Origin: Stappia indica
GTDB lineage: Bacteria > Pseudomonadota > Alphaproteobacteria > Rhizobiales > Stappiaceae
Assembly: GCF_001696535.1 (NCBI RefSeq)
Contig: NZ_MBQE01000003.1
Span: forward strand, 248,001-312,000
DNA length: 64,000 bases
Direction: 5' to 3'
The position numbers and the translations under genes were made by a program. Positions 1 to 8,987 of this stretch are shown in pieces. Numbering within the stretch: the stretch's first letter is position 1; each line of letters opens with the position of its first letter. The notes under the pieces were generated by a model. That model ran no database searches. It worked only from the letters and a program-made list of their open reading frames with translations, and had not been told where the DNA came from.

Positions 1-204
1 GCGGCGCTCGCCGAGCTGGAGAAGCAGGGCGTCAACCTCAAGACCTTCGACCCGGCGATCCTCGAGGCTCTCGAGAAGGCCTGGAACGAGGTCGTCGAGG
101 AGGAGAAGGCCGCCAACCCGAACTTCGTGAAGGCTTGGGAGTCGCTCTCCAAGTTCCGCGAGGAATACAAGACCTGGGCCAATATCGGTTACCTGAAGAA
201 GTAA
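1..204 (+). CDS. TRAP transporter substrate-binding protein, C-terminal end (partial)
   Basis: An open frame enters from the left edge and stops with TAA at 202-204, leaving 67 residues. It is helix-rich and charged, as is the last part of DctP-type periplasmic solute receptors, with segments such as KAWESLSKFREEY. The genes that follow are the small and large TRAP permeases in the same direction, so I infer that this is the receptor of a DctP-DctQ-DctM system. The substrate cannot be told from the fragment. The identification rests mainly on the context. Confidence 0.75.
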   Translation, partial: AALAELEKQGVNLKTFDPAILEALEKAWNEVVEEEKAANPNFVKAWESLSKFREEYKTWANIGYLKK

Positions 205-227
205 CCCGGGTCGCCTGACAGGGCGGG

Positions 228-255
228 TCCGCACCGCCAGACCCGGTGGTGCGGA
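228..255 (+). promoter_or_regulatory. Intercistronic hairpin between dctP and dctQ
   Basis: An 11-bp stem with one G-U pair (228-238 with 245-255, 6-base loop) lies 24 bases after the receptor stop and is not followed by a T-run. Hairpins here often protect the receptor mRNA and lower read-through into the permease genes, which fits the higher need for receptor. The structure is seen; the role is inferred. Confidence 0.5.
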
Positions 256-365
256 TCCGTCGTTTGCGCGCGTGGCTGTCGAGGCCGCCGCGCCCGACGG
301 CCTAGCCGGACGCCGACCGCGCAGCCGTACGGTCCACCGATTACCCGGTCGGGGAGAGGGTTCCC

Positions 366-1328
366 ATGTCAACGCTGATAAGCCTAGCCGGCATCGCGGC
401 TTCACTCGTCGCGGCGTTCGAGCTTGGCATTCCTGCCTATATCCTGTGTGCTGCGGGCTTCGTGCTCGGCATCGTCGGCGGCTTTCTCGGGGGGCGCGTG
501 TCGCTCGCCATTGCCGCCATGGTCCTGGCCGCCTTCGTCTTTGCGGTCAGCCCTACCGGAATGGAGGCCGTCCTCACATCGATGGACGTCAATCCGCGCA
601 ACTTCTTCCGTACCTATGACGGTCTGTCGGGTGTGATCGGGTCGCTGGCGATCCTGATGATCACGCTGCTCATCGTGCGCACCCGTTCTCCGCGGGCCTT
701 TGAGACCATGCTCGACACGTCGGACGACTTCGACCGCGTGGTCGTGGGCATGGGCAAGCTGGCCTCCTGGCTCTTCGTGCCGTTGATGCTGATCATCTTC
801 TACGATGTCAGCCAGCGTAAGTGGCTCGACTTCGACACGTCGATCATGGACACGCCGTTCTATGTCGACAGCACCAAGCTCCAGGAGATGGAGTGGCATC
901 TGCATGCGACGCTGTTCCTGCTCTGCCTCGCCTTCGCCTATCGTGCCGACGGGCATGTGCGCATCGAGCTGATCCGGGACCGGTTGTCCCAGCGCGCCAG
1001 GGTGTGGATGGAGCTGGCGGGCATCGTCCTGTTCCTGCTGACCTATTGCTACCTGATCGTCCAGTTCGGCTGGGTCTATGCCAGCAAGTCCTACCAGATC
1101 GGCGAGGTCTCGGCCGCCCAGACGGGCCTGAGCCATCGCTGGATCATCAAGGGCATGCTGCCTGTCGGCTTCGCCTTGCTGTTCACCGCCGGCGTTTCCG
1201 CCGCGCTGCGTTGCGTCGTCTATCTCTTCGGCCCGTCCTACCTGAACGAGCGCTCCGGCGACTATGCCGGCACGCATCATGCGGACCTGCCGAAGGATGT
1301 GGCCACCAACGGGCCGATTACGGACTGA
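366..1328 (+). CDS. TRAP transporter small permease DctQ, long form
   Basis: This is the small membrane subunit of a TRAP transporter, which couples the periplasmic receptor to the DctM permease. It has 320 residues, while most DctQ proteins have 160-220. The canonical part is residues about 122-290, with four membrane spans and the usual histidine-containing loop (ADGHVRIEL, 194-202). Residues 1-110 add about four further hydrophobic spans (roughly 4-24, 25-42, 45-62, 88-105). The ATG at 366 follows a GAGAGGG ribosome site. dctM begins 16 bases after its stop. The N-terminal addition is the odd feature; such long forms occur in some TRAP systems but I cannot name the substrate. Confidence 0.85.
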   Translation: MSTLISLAGIAASLVAAFELGIPAYILCAAGFVLGIVGGFLGGRVSLAIAAMVLAAFVFAVSPTGMEAVLTSMDVNPRNFFRTYDGLSGVIGSLAILMITLLIVRTRSPRAFETMLDTSDDFDRVVVGMGKLASWLFVPLMLIIFYDVSQRKWLDFDTSIMDTPFYVDSTKLQEMEWHLHATLFLLCLAFAYRADGHVRIELIRDRLSQRARVWMELAGIVLFLLTYCYLIVQFGWVYASKSYQIGEVSAAQTGLSHRWIIKGMLPVGFALLFTAGVSAALRCVVYLFGPSYLNERSGDYAGTHHADLPKDVATNGPITD

Positions 1329-1344
1329 TCGGAGAGCTCGAAAC

Positions 1345-2727
1345 ATGACTTTCGTGGAACTTTTGCCGATCTACATGTTCGTGGCGCTCGCGCTGCTGCT
1401 GTTCACCGGCTTCCCCGTCGCCTTCATCCTGGGTGGTGTCGGCCTCGGCTTCGCATTCCTGGCCCAGGAACTGGGCGCCTTCAACGTCGCCCGCCTGGTC
1501 ATCCTGCCCAGCCGCATCTTCGGCAGCACCATGGAAAACCCGGTGCTGGTGGCCATTCCCATGTTCACCTTCATGGGCACGATGCTGGAAAAATCGGGCG
1601 TCGCGAAGGACCTGCTGCAATGTCTGCAGGTCCTGACGCGGCGCGTGCCCGGTGGTCTCGCCCTCTCGGTGACGCTGATGGGCACCATCATGGCCGCGAC
1701 CACCGGCATCATCGGCGCCTCGGTGGTGATGATCACCCTGCTGGCGCTGCCCGTGATGTTGGAGCGCAACTACCACATCCCGCTGGCGACCGGCACGATC
1801 GCGGCCTCCGGCACCCTCGGCATCCTCATTCCGCCGTCGATCATGCTGGTGATCATGTCGGACCTGATGTCGATCCCGGTCGGCACCGTGTTCGTCGCGG
1901 CCATCGTCCCGGGCCTGCTGCTGTCGGCGCTCTACACGATCTACATCATCGTGCTGTGCCGCATCCGGCCGCAGCTCGCCCCGCCGCTGCCCGACGATAT
2001 CGGCCCCTCCACCCGGGGCGAATTCTGGACGATGATCCTCAAGAGCTTCATCCCGCCGGTCTTCCTGATCGTCGTGGTGCTCGGCTCGATCTTCGCCGGT
2101 CTCGCCACTCCGACGGAAGCGGCCGGCGTCGGTGCCCTCGGCTCCACGCTGCTCGCCTTCGTCAACCGTCAGCTCACCTTCGAGGTGATGAAGGATGTCT
2201 GCTACCGCTCGGCGCTCACCGGCGCCATGCTGTTCGGCATCTTCCTCGGCGCCACCTGCTTCTCGCTGGTGTTCCGCTGGCTCGGCGGCGATGCCCTGAT
2301 CGACGAGTTCATCGCCTGGGCGGGCGTCGGTCCCTGGGGCATCCTCTTCGTGCTGATGGGCATGGTGTTCTTCCTCGGCTTCTTCTTCGACTGGGTCGAG
2401 ATCACCCTGATCGTGCTGCCGGTCTTCGGGCCGATCGTCGCCGGTCTCGACTTCGGCACCCATCTGGCCGGGTTCGAGGGCGTCGGCGAGGTCGCGCTGA
2501 TCTGGTTCACCATCCTCGTATCGACGAACCTGCAGACATCGTTCCTGACCCCACCCTTCGGCTTCGCGCTCTTCTACATGAAGGGCGTGGCGCCTCCGGG
2601 CGTGACGATCCAGCACATCTACAAGGGCATCATTCCCTTCGTGATGCTGCAGCTCATGGGTCTGGCGCTGTGCATGCTGTTCCCGGGCATCGTCCTGTGG
2701 CTACCTAACGCATTGCTCGGCAACTGA
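1345..2727 (+). CDS. TRAP transporter large permease DctM
   Basis: This is the large permease that carries the transport path of the TRAP system, 460 residues with about 12 membrane spans, the usual size. Family motifs include the loop GTLGILIPPSIML near residue 153 and the TPTEAAGVGALG segment near residue 254. I chose the ATG at 1345 because GGAGAG lies 10 bases upstream and the product begins with the typical short N-terminal MTFVELL stretch; a longer frame from 1264 would overlap dctQ. It forms one operon with the two preceding genes and is closed by the terminator at 2745. Confidence 0.93.
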   Translation: MTFVELLPIYMFVALALLLFTGFPVAFILGGVGLGFAFLAQELGAFNVARLVILPSRIFGSTMENPVLVAIPMFTFMGTMLEKSGVAKDLLQCLQVLTRRVPGGLALSVTLMGTIMAATTGIIGASVVMITLLALPVMLERNYHIPLATGTIAASGTLGILIPPSIMLVIMSDLMSIPVGTVFVAAIVPGLLLSALYTIYIIVLCRIRPQLAPPLPDDIGPSTRGEFWTMILKSFIPPVFLIVVVLGSIFAGLATPTEAAGVGALGSTLLAFVNRQLTFEVMKDVCYRSALTGAMLFGIFLGATCFSLVFRWLGGDALIDEFIAWAGVGPWGILFVLMGMVFFLGFFFDWVEITLIVLPVFGPIVAGLDFGTHLAGFEGVGEVALIWFTILVSTNLQTSFLTPPFGFALFYMKGVAPPGVTIQHIYKGIIPFVMLQLMGLALCMLFPGIVLWLPNALLGN

Positions 2728-2744
2728 CGTCTGTGGCCTAATGC

Positions 2745-2787
2745 TGCCCCGCCCGCGATGTGATCCTCGCGGGCGGGGCATTTCTTT
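2745..2787 (+). terminator. Rho-independent terminator of the first TRAP operon
   Basis: A perfect 14-bp GC-rich stem (2745-2758 with 2767-2780, 8-base loop) is followed by TTTCTTT. It lies 17 bases after the dctM stop and ahead of the next gene. Confidence 0.9.
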
Positions 2788-2833
2788 GCGCGTCTTCGGC
2801 ACGGGCGGGACTTCGGCAAGCGAGGGGCGGGGC

Positions 2834-4189
2834 ATGACGGACAGCGACAGCGACGGCGTGGGGCAGCCGCAGCCGCAGGGCGGCGAGCCGCATCTTCCCG
2901 GCTTTCCGCCCCATCCCGCCCGCGATCTCGTCCTCGGCGAGCTGCATGCCCGCCCGTTCCGCCCGCTTGTCGGGCCGCGCGTCTTCCTGCGCTACGGCTT
3001 CACCGTCGACGAGACCGGGGTGGAGGCGGACCGCGACTGGTTCGCCGGCTATTGCCGCTCCCTCGGCCTGCAGGGGCCGGGCGAGGCGGAGCGGCACCAC
3101 CTGGTGGAGATCGGCGAGGGCGTGCTGCGGCGCGAGCGGCACGGCGAGTTCCTCACCTATACCTGGGACGGCCCGCTCGATGTCGCCGCCCCGGCCGAAG
3201 CGCCGCCCGCCGGCCATCCCTTCGGCGCCCGCTTCCGCGCACCTGGGCCGATGATGGTCGCCGTGCGCTGCGACGTGGTGCCGGCGGACGGCGAGGCCTT
3301 TTCCCGGCGCTTTGCCCTGTTCGACCGCACCAGCCTGTGCGTCTCGCAGACCGACGGCGGCGCCTCGGTCATCGCCACCGACTTCCGCCAGGACCGCGAC
3401 GGCCTCACCCGCATCCTCGTCGGCGACCGTTCGCTGTCGCCTGTGCAGGCCGGCGCCCAGAGCCAGCGGCTGCTGGAGCTGGAGACCTACCGCCTCTTCG
3501 CCATGCTCGGCCTTGCCGAGGCGCAGCGCCAGATGCCGCGCGTTTCGGCCATCGAGGATGCGCTGCTGGCGCTGGCCGAGCGCATGCGCACCAGCGACGG
3601 GCTGGAGGCCAACCGCGCCCTGCTCGGCGAGCTGATGCGCCTTGCCGCCGACCTGGAGGCGAGCGCGGCGGAGAGCGCCTACCGCTTCGGCGCCAGCCGC
3701 GCCTATTACGGCATCGTCCGCCAGCGGCTGGAAACCTTCGGCGAGGACCAGCAGGACGGCTATTTCACCTTCACCCAGTTCCTGTCGCGGCGGCTGGCGC
3801 CGGCCATGCGCACCTGCGAGACGCTGGAGGAGCGGCAGGTCAAGCTGTCGGAAAAGCTCGCCCGCGCCGCCACCTTGCTGCGCACCCGCGTCGACGTCGA
3901 GCTGCAGGAGCACAACCGCTCGCAGCTTGCCGCCATGAACCGCCGCGCCCGGCTGCAGCTGCGCCTGCAACAGACGGTCGAGGGCCTGTCGGTCGCCGCC
4001 GTCAGCTATTACGTGGTCGGGCTGATCGCCTATCTCGCCAAGGGCGCCAAGACCGGGCCGCTGGCCGCCTGGCTGCCCTCGCCGGAGCTGATGACCGGCC
4101 TTGCGGTGCCGGTGGTGCTCGCCGCCGTCTTCCTCACCGTCCGCCGCATCCGCCGCCACCACAGCGAGGAAGACCACGGCGAGGGGTAG
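2834..4189 (+). CDS. DUF3422 family membrane-anchored protein
   Basis: A 451-residue protein of the DUF3422 family, whose function is not known. The family signature ELHARPFRPL is at residues 36-45. The middle is mainly helical, with coiled-coil character around 330-375. Two hydrophobic segments near the C-terminus (about 378-398 and 420-437) should anchor it in the inner membrane and leave the large N-terminal part in the cytoplasm. The ATG at 2834 has GAGGGGCGGGG just upstream; earlier in-frame codons lie in the terminator. It stands alone between two terminators, so it is probably monocistronic. Confidence 0.85.
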   Translation: MTDSDSDGVGQPQPQGGEPHLPGFPPHPARDLVLGELHARPFRPLVGPRVFLRYGFTVDETGVEADRDWFAGYCRSLGLQGPGEAERHHLVEIGEGVLRRERHGEFLTYTWDGPLDVAAPAEAPPAGHPFGARFRAPGPMMVAVRCDVVPADGEAFSRRFALFDRTSLCVSQTDGGASVIATDFRQDRDGLTRILVGDRSLSPVQAGAQSQRLLELETYRLFAMLGLAEAQRQMPRVSAIEDALLALAERMRTSDGLEANRALLGELMRLAADLEASAAESAYRFGASRAYYGIVRQRLETFGEDQQDGYFTFTQFLSRRLAPAMRTCETLEERQVKLSEKLARAATLLRTRVDVELQEHNRSQLAAMNRRARLQLRLQQTVEGLSVAAVSYYVVGLIAYLAKGAKTGPLAAWLPSPELMTGLAVPVVLAAVFLTVRRIRRHHSEEDHGEG

Positions 4190-4224
4190 GGGGCGCTTGC
4201 CCCCTCCCGCAGTCCCGCAAAAGA

Positions 4225-4255
4225 AAAGGGAGCCGTTCGGGGGAACGGCTCCCTT
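4225..4255 (-). terminator. Terminator of the cytochrome c gene
   Basis: A 13-bp perfect stem (4226-4238 with 4243-4255, GGGG loop on the + strand). Read leftward it is followed by TTTTCTTTT, so it mainly serves the leftward cytochrome gene; it may also stop the rightward DUF3422 transcript. Confidence 0.88.
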
Positions 4256-4312
4256 CAAACTCTCATGTCGCAGCTGATGCGCGTCATGCGCTCCCGCCCG
4301 CGGCGGGGCGGG

Positions 4313-4711
4313 TCACTTCTTGGTGCCGTCGGCGTTGAACTGCGCCAGATAGGCGATCACGTCGGCGCGCTCGTCGTCCTTCTTCAGGCCGGCAAAGGCC
4401 ATCTTGCCCTTCGGGATGACCTTCTTCGGCGCTTCGAGATAGGCCGACAGCGTCTCGGCATCCCAGGTCTTGCCCGCTTCCTTGCCTTCCAGCAGGGCCG
4501 GCGAGAACTTGTAGTCGTCGACATGGCCCCAGGACGCGCCGACGACGCCGTTCAGCCGCGGACCGACCTTGTTCTTCGCGTCCTCGCCGACGGCATGGCA
4601 GGCCATGCACTTGCGGAACACCTTCTCACCCGCGGCGGCATCGCCGTCTGCCTGCGCGCTCGCGGAGAATGCGAGCACGGCGGCGCCGGCCAGCAAAACG
4701 AGACGTTTCAT
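4313..4711 (-). CDS. Secreted class I cytochrome c (c2/c550 type)
   Basis: A small soluble electron carrier exported to the periplasm, 132 residues. Residues 1-21 form a Sec signal peptide. The haem site is C35-x2-C38-H39 (CMACH) and the distal ligand is probably M104 in GKMAFAG. Size and layout match monohaem cytochromes that pass electrons between the bc1 complex and oxidases or dehydrogenases. The ATG at 4711 is preceded by GGGAGAA; an upstream extension would put the signal peptide inside the chain. It has its own terminator and no obvious redox partner next to it. Identity as c2 rather than another class I cytochrome is inferred. Confidence 0.92.
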   Translation of the reverse strand: MKRLVLLAGAAVLAFSASAQADGDAAAGEKVFRKCMACHAVGEDAKNKVGPRLNGVVGASWGHVDDYKFSPALLEGKEAGKTWDAETLSAYLEAPKKVIPKGKMAFAGLKKDDERADVIAYLAQFNADGTKK

Positions 4712-4936
4712 AGGTTTTTCTCCCAAGACTTCTGTTCGAACGGTCGGACCGGGGTCCGTCTGTGCCCGGATGCCGGCAGACCCGTGGTCAGGCGGGCCGG
4801 AGTCCAAGTGGCGGGAAGACTAGCACGATCCCGGCATACGTCATCCAGCCCCTGCCGAGGCAACATGTCGCATTTTTCGAAACTATGCGCTTTTCGCTTT
4901 CGCCGCCAGACCGCGGGCCCGGAGCCGGCAAGCGCC

Positions 4937-4976
4937 GAAAACAAAGGCAGCCGGCGCGGGGAGGCGCACCGGCTGC
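4937..4976 (-). terminator. Probable terminator of the LysR gene in the 4712-5022 gap
   Basis: GCAGCCGG at 4947-4954 pairs with CCGGCTGC at 4969-4976 and, read leftward, is followed by CTTTGTTTT. It lies about 46 bases after the LysR stop. The rest of this 311-bp gap should hold the cytochrome promoter; I see no gene in it. Confidence 0.7.
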
Positions 4977-5022
4977 AGGTGCAGCGGCCGCCGGCGGGCG
5001 CCGCTGCGTGTCCGATCCCGGC

Positions 5023-6012
5023 TCAGCCGCCGACCATCGCCTCGGGCTGCCTGTCTTCGGGGAAGCCATCTTCGCGCGTACCACCGTCGGGCAGCGCCAG
5101 CCACTGGTCCAGCCCCTCGTCCCAATAGGGGGAGGGGCCGTAGAGCTTCGCCATGAAGTCGATGAACACCCGTACCTTGGCCGGCAGGAAGCGGCGGCTC
5201 GGATAGACCGCGTGCAGGCCGACATTCTTCGAGGCGCGGTACTGCGGCAGCACGATGCGCAGCTTGCCCTCGCGCAGCTCCGGGCCGATGTCCCAGGTCG
5301 AGCGCAGCGCGATGCCGAGCCCGGCCAGCAGCGCCTCGCGCACCACCTCGCTGGAATTGGTGCGGATCGGCCCGCCGGTGCGCACGATCTCGGTGCCCTG
5401 CGGTCCGGCCAGCCGCCAGATCTCCTGCTGGGTTGTGGAGATGCAGGCATGGCTGTTCTGCAGCTGCTCTATGGTCTGCGGCGCGCCGCAGCGCTCCAGA
5501 TAGGAGGGGGCGGCGCACAGCACCCGGTGCACCGGCGCCAGCCGCCGGGCGACGAGGCTGGAATCCTCCAGCTCGGCGATGCGGATGGCAAGGTCATAGC
5601 CTTCCCCGACGATGTCGATGAATTCGTCGGACAGGTCGAGGTTGAAGGAAAGGTCCGGATTGTCGGCCAGGAACGCGCCCAGATGCGGGGCGATGTGCAT
5701 CCGGCCGAAGGCGGTCGGGGCGCTGACCTTCAGCGTGCCGCGCGCCAGCGCCGAGCGGCGGGTGACGAAGGTTTCCGCCTCCTCGATGGAGGCGAGGATC
5801 GCCACCACCCGCTTGTAATAGCCCTGTCCGGCCTCGGTCAGCGCCAGCTGGCGGGTCGTACGCTGCAGCAGCCTCGTGCCCAGCCGGTCTTCCAGCCGGC
5901 GCAGCCGTTTCGACACCACGGCCGGCGACAGGCCCATTTCACGCCCTGCGGCGGACATGCTGCCGGCAGCCACCACCCTGGCGAAGATTTCCATGTCGGG
6001 AAAATCGGTCAT
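5023..6012 (-). CDS. LysR family transcriptional regulator
   Basis: A 329-residue LysR-type regulator. The N-terminal winged helix-turn-helix covers residues about 3-60 (for example GREMGLSPAVVSKRLRRLE), followed by the linker helix and a substrate-binding domain to about 295. It lies divergent from glcDEF with a 183-bp gap, the usual arrangement for a LysR protein that controls the neighbouring operon, so control of glycolate oxidase is a reasonable inference. I start it at the ATG at 6012; a TTG two codons earlier is possible. The C-terminal 30 residues, rich in charged residues and Gly, go beyond the common family length. Confidence 0.9.
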   Translation of the reverse strand: MTDFPDMEIFARVVAAGSMSAAGREMGLSPAVVSKRLRRLEDRLGTRLLQRTTRQLALTEAGQGYYKRVVAILASIEEAETFVTRRSALARGTLKVSAPTAFGRMHIAPHLGAFLADNPDLSFNLDLSDEFIDIVGEGYDLAIRIAELEDSSLVARRLAPVHRVLCAAPSYLERCGAPQTIEQLQNSHACISTTQQEIWRLAGPQGTEIVRTGGPIRTNSSEVVREALLAGLGIALRSTWDIGPELREGKLRIVLPQYRASKNVGLHAVYPSRRFLPAKVRVFIDFMAKLYGPSPYWDEGLDQWLALPDGGTREDGFPEDRQPEAMVGG

Positions 6013-6195
6013 TTTCAACGCACCGGACTTGGTTCTTGTAAATCTTCAACGCTTTATAACGGACAAGCCGTCTGGCATGTTTCGCGGGTTGCCGTCACCG
6101 TCCGGCATCGCAAATCTGTCTTATCCTTGATATTACGCGGGATGGCACCCGCCGGATCTTAAAAGCGGCGTGATTGTGTCGAGGGAGGAAACGAC
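6013..6195. promoter_or_regulatory. Divergent promoter region between lysR and glcD
   Basis: This 183-bp gap is clearly more AT-rich than the flanking genes (for example TTGTAAATCTTCAACGCTTT near 6034) and must carry both start sites. GGGAGGAA at 6183-6190 is a strong ribosome site for glcD. I could not fix a single LysR box by eye. Confidence 0.6.
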
Positions 6196-7692
6196 ATGAG
6201 CGGCATTGCCATGCCAAGGCCGGACGAGGCCGTCCTGTCGCGTCGCGGCGAGATTGTGCGCGCGCTGAAGGAGATGGTGCCGGGCGAGGGCGTCATCGAC
6301 ACCGACATCGGCATGCGGGTCTACGAGACCGACGGCTTCAACGCCTATCGCCAGATGCCGATGGTCGTGGTCCTGCCGGAAACCGTCGAGCAGGTTTCTG
6401 CCGTGCTGCGCTACTGCCACGAGAACGGGGTGAAGGTCGTCCCGCGCGGTGCCGGCACCTCGCTGTCGGGCGGTGCCCTGCCGCTCGGCGACGGCGTGCT
6501 CATGTCGATGATGAAGTTCAACGAGGTGCTGGACATCGATGCGGCCAACCGCGCCGTCGTCGCCCAGCCCGGCGTCACCAATCTCGGCATCACCCGCGCG
6601 GTCGAGCATCTCGGCTTCTACTACGCGCCCGATCCCTCCTCGCAGATCGCCTGCTCCATCGGCGGCAACATCGCGGAAAATTCCGGCGGCGTGCACTCGC
6701 TGAAATACGGCCTCACCACCAACAACGTGCTGGGCCTGGAAATGGTGCTGATCACCGGCGAGGTGATCCGTCTCGGCGGCAAGCATCTCGACAGCGAAGG
6801 CTACGACCTGCTCGCCCTGATGACCGGGTCGGAAGGCCTGCTCGGCGTCGTCACCGAGGTCACGGTGCGCATCCTGCAGAAGCCCGAGACGGCGCGCGCC
6901 GCGCTCGTCGGCTTCCCCTCCAGCGAGGCCGGCGGCCAGTGCGTTGCCGAGATCATCGGCGCCGGCATCATTCCCGGCGGCATGGAGATGATGGACGAAC
7001 TCGCCATCAATTTCGCCGAGGACTTCGTCAATGTCGGCTATCCGCGCGAGGCGGGAGCCCTGCTGATCGTCGAGCTCGACGGGCCGGAGGCCGAGGTCGA
7101 CCATCTGCTCGCCGAGGTCGAGGCGATCGCCCGGCGCAACGGCGCCACCTCGCTGCGCGTCTCCACCTCGGAGGAGGAGCGTCTCGCCTTCTGGGCCGGT
7201 CGCAAGTCGGCCTTCCCGGCGGTGGGCCGCATCTCGCCCGACTATCTGTGCATGGACGGCACCATCCCCCGCCGCGCCCTGCCGCAGGTCCTCGCCCGCA
7301 TGCGCGAGCTTTCCGACAAGCACGGGCTGCGCTGCGCCAATGTCTTCCATGCCGGCGACGGCAACCTGCATCCGCTCATCCTCTACGATGCCAACAAGCC
7401 GGGCGAGCTGGAGCGGGCGGAAGATTTCGGCGCCGACATCCTGCGGCTTTGCGTCGAGGTCGGCGGCGTGCTGACCGGCGAGCACGGCGTCGGCATCGAG
7501 AAGCGCGACCTGATGCCGGTGATGTTCTCCGAGGACGATCTCAAGCAGCAGCAGCGGGTCAAGTGCGCCTTCGATCCCAAGCAGCTGCTCAATCCGGGCA
7601 AGGTCTTCCCGGAGCTGCACCGCTGCGCGGAGCTCGGGCGCATGCATGTCAGCAAGGGCCAGCTGCCCTTCCCGGACATTCCGCGCTTCTGA
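6196..7692 (+). CDS. glcD: Glycolate oxidase subunit GlcD (FAD-linked)
   Basis: This is the catalytic FAD subunit of glycolate oxidase, which oxidises glycolate (and often D-lactate) to glyoxylate. It has 498 residues, the usual length. An FAD-binding PCMH domain spans about 50-230 and contains PRGAGTSLSGGALP; the FAD-oxidase C-terminal domain follows to about 480, with the motifs HAGDGNLHP and GEHGVGIEKRD. It is the first gene of glcD-glcE-glcF in the canonical order. The upstream divergent LysR gene is a likely regulator. Confidence 0.96.
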   Translation: MSGIAMPRPDEAVLSRRGEIVRALKEMVPGEGVIDTDIGMRVYETDGFNAYRQMPMVVVLPETVEQVSAVLRYCHENGVKVVPRGAGTSLSGGALPLGDGVLMSMMKFNEVLDIDAANRAVVAQPGVTNLGITRAVEHLGFYYAPDPSSQIACSIGGNIAENSGGVHSLKYGLTTNNVLGLEMVLITGEVIRLGGKHLDSEGYDLLALMTGSEGLLGVVTEVTVRILQKPETARAALVGFPSSEAGGQCVAEIIGAGIIPGGMEMMDELAINFAEDFVNVGYPREAGALLIVELDGPEAEVDHLLAEVEAIARRNGATSLRVSTSEEERLAFWAGRKSAFPAVGRISPDYLCMDGTIPRRALPQVLARMRELSDKHGLRCANVFHAGDGNLHPLILYDANKPGELERAEDFGADILRLCVEVGGVLTGEHGVGIEKRDLMPVMFSEDDLKQQQRVKCAFDPKQLLNPGKVFPELHRCAELGRMHVSKGQLPFPDIPRF

Positions 7693-7768
7693 CGGTCCAC
7701 GCTTCCGACGAAGCGCCAATCTCGAACCCGCCAATCTCGAACCCTCAAGCCAGGACGAGAAGATCAAG

Positions 7769-8986
7769 ATGCCCGACACGTTCAAGCCGCGTACGGAGGA
7801 GGAGGCCCGCGACGTCGTCCGCTGGGCGATGGCCGAGCACGAGCCGCTGGAAATCGTCGGCCAGGCCTCCAAGCGCGCCATCGGGCGCCCGGTGCAGGCC
7901 GGCCATCTGCTCGACATGTCGGGCCTTGCCGGCATCGAGCTCTACGAGCCCGAGGAACTGGTCCTTACCGCGCTGCCCGGCACGCCCATCGCCGAGATCG
8001 AGGCGGCGCTGGCGGCCAGCAATCAGGAACTTGCCTTCGATCCGCTGGACTACGGTCCGCTGCTCGGCAATCCGGCGGGGCAGGGCACGCTCGGCGGCGT
8101 TATCGCCGCCAACCTTGCCGGCTCCAAGCGGCTGAAGCACGGGGCGGCGCGCGATCATGTGCTCGGCATGGACGCGGTCTCCGGGCGCGGCGAGATCTTC
8201 CATTCCGGCGGCCGCGTGGTGAAGAACGTCACCGGCTACGACCTGCCGCGCGCGCTCACCGGCTCCTGGGGCACGCTGGCGGTCGCCACCCGCATCACGC
8301 TGAAGGTGCTGCCGCGCGCCCAGACCGAGGCGACCTTCCTTCTCTCCGGCCTTGACGATGCCGAGGCGGCAACGGCGATGACGGCCGCCATGGGCTCCTC
8401 GGCCGAGGTCTCGGCCGCCGCCCATCTGCCCGCAGCCGCGGCGCAGGATCTGGCCGCGCGCGGCCATGCGCTCTCCGGTCCCGCGACCCTGTTGCGGCTG
8501 GAAGGCTTCGGCCCCTCCGTCGACTACCGCTTCGAGCGGTTGCGCACTCTTCTCGGCACCGGCCGCTCCGTTTCCCGGGTGGAGGCGGACGCCTCCCGCG
8601 CGCTGTGGCGCGCGGTGCGCGATGCGGATGCGTTCGTGGGCACCGACGATCTCGTCTGGCGCCTCTCCGTCGCCCCGACCGCCGGTGCCGCAGTCGTCGC
8701 GCAGCTTGCCGGTCGGTTCGCCTGCAAGGCCTTCTACGACTGGTCCGGCGGCCTCGTCTGGCTCGCGGTGCCCGGCGCTGATGCCCGCGCCGAGGCGATC
8801 CGCGCCGCCATCGCCGCCTGCGGCGGCGGCCACGCGACGCTGGTGCGCGCACCCGCGCCGCTGCGCTCTTCCGTCCCCGTGTTCCAGCCCCAGCCGGCCC
8901 CGCTCGCCGCCCTTGCGGCCCGGCTCAAGGAGCAGTTCGACCCACACGGCATCCTCAACCCGGGCCGCATGACGGCGGGACACTGA
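7769..8986 (+). CDS. glcE: Glycolate oxidase FAD-binding subunit GlcE
   Basis: The second, smaller FAD-binding subunit of glycolate oxidase, 405 residues. It keeps the PCMH fold (GNPAGQGTLGGVIAANLAG near residues 94-112 and RVVKNVTGYDLPR near 150) but lacks the large C-terminal domain of GlcD. The ATG at 7769 begins the conserved region and follows GACGAGAAG; the frame is open further upstream but crosses a short direct repeat (CCAATCTCGAACC copied twice at about 7717-7744) that is unlikely to code. Its stop is separated from glcF by one base, so translation is probably coupled. Confidence 0.94.
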   Translation: MPDTFKPRTEEEARDVVRWAMAEHEPLEIVGQASKRAIGRPVQAGHLLDMSGLAGIELYEPEELVLTALPGTPIAEIEAALAASNQELAFDPLDYGPLLGNPAGQGTLGGVIAANLAGSKRLKHGAARDHVLGMDAVSGRGEIFHSGGRVVKNVTGYDLPRALTGSWGTLAVATRITLKVLPRAQTEATFLLSGLDDAEAATAMTAAMGSSAEVSAAAHLPAAAAQDLAARGHALSGPATLLRLEGFGPSVDYRFERLRTLLGTGRSVSRVEADASRALWRAVRDADAFVGTDDLVWRLSVAPTAGAAVVAQLAGRFACKAFYDWSGGLVWLAVPGADARAEAIRAAIAACGGGHATLVRAPAPLRSSVPVFQPQPAPLAALAARLKEQFDPHGILNPGRMTAGH

Positions 8987-8987
8987 C

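Noticed and set aside
6133-7935. A 600-residue leftward open frame over glcD
   Set aside because: It is the antisense of glcD, which has all family motifs, and shows no motif of its own.
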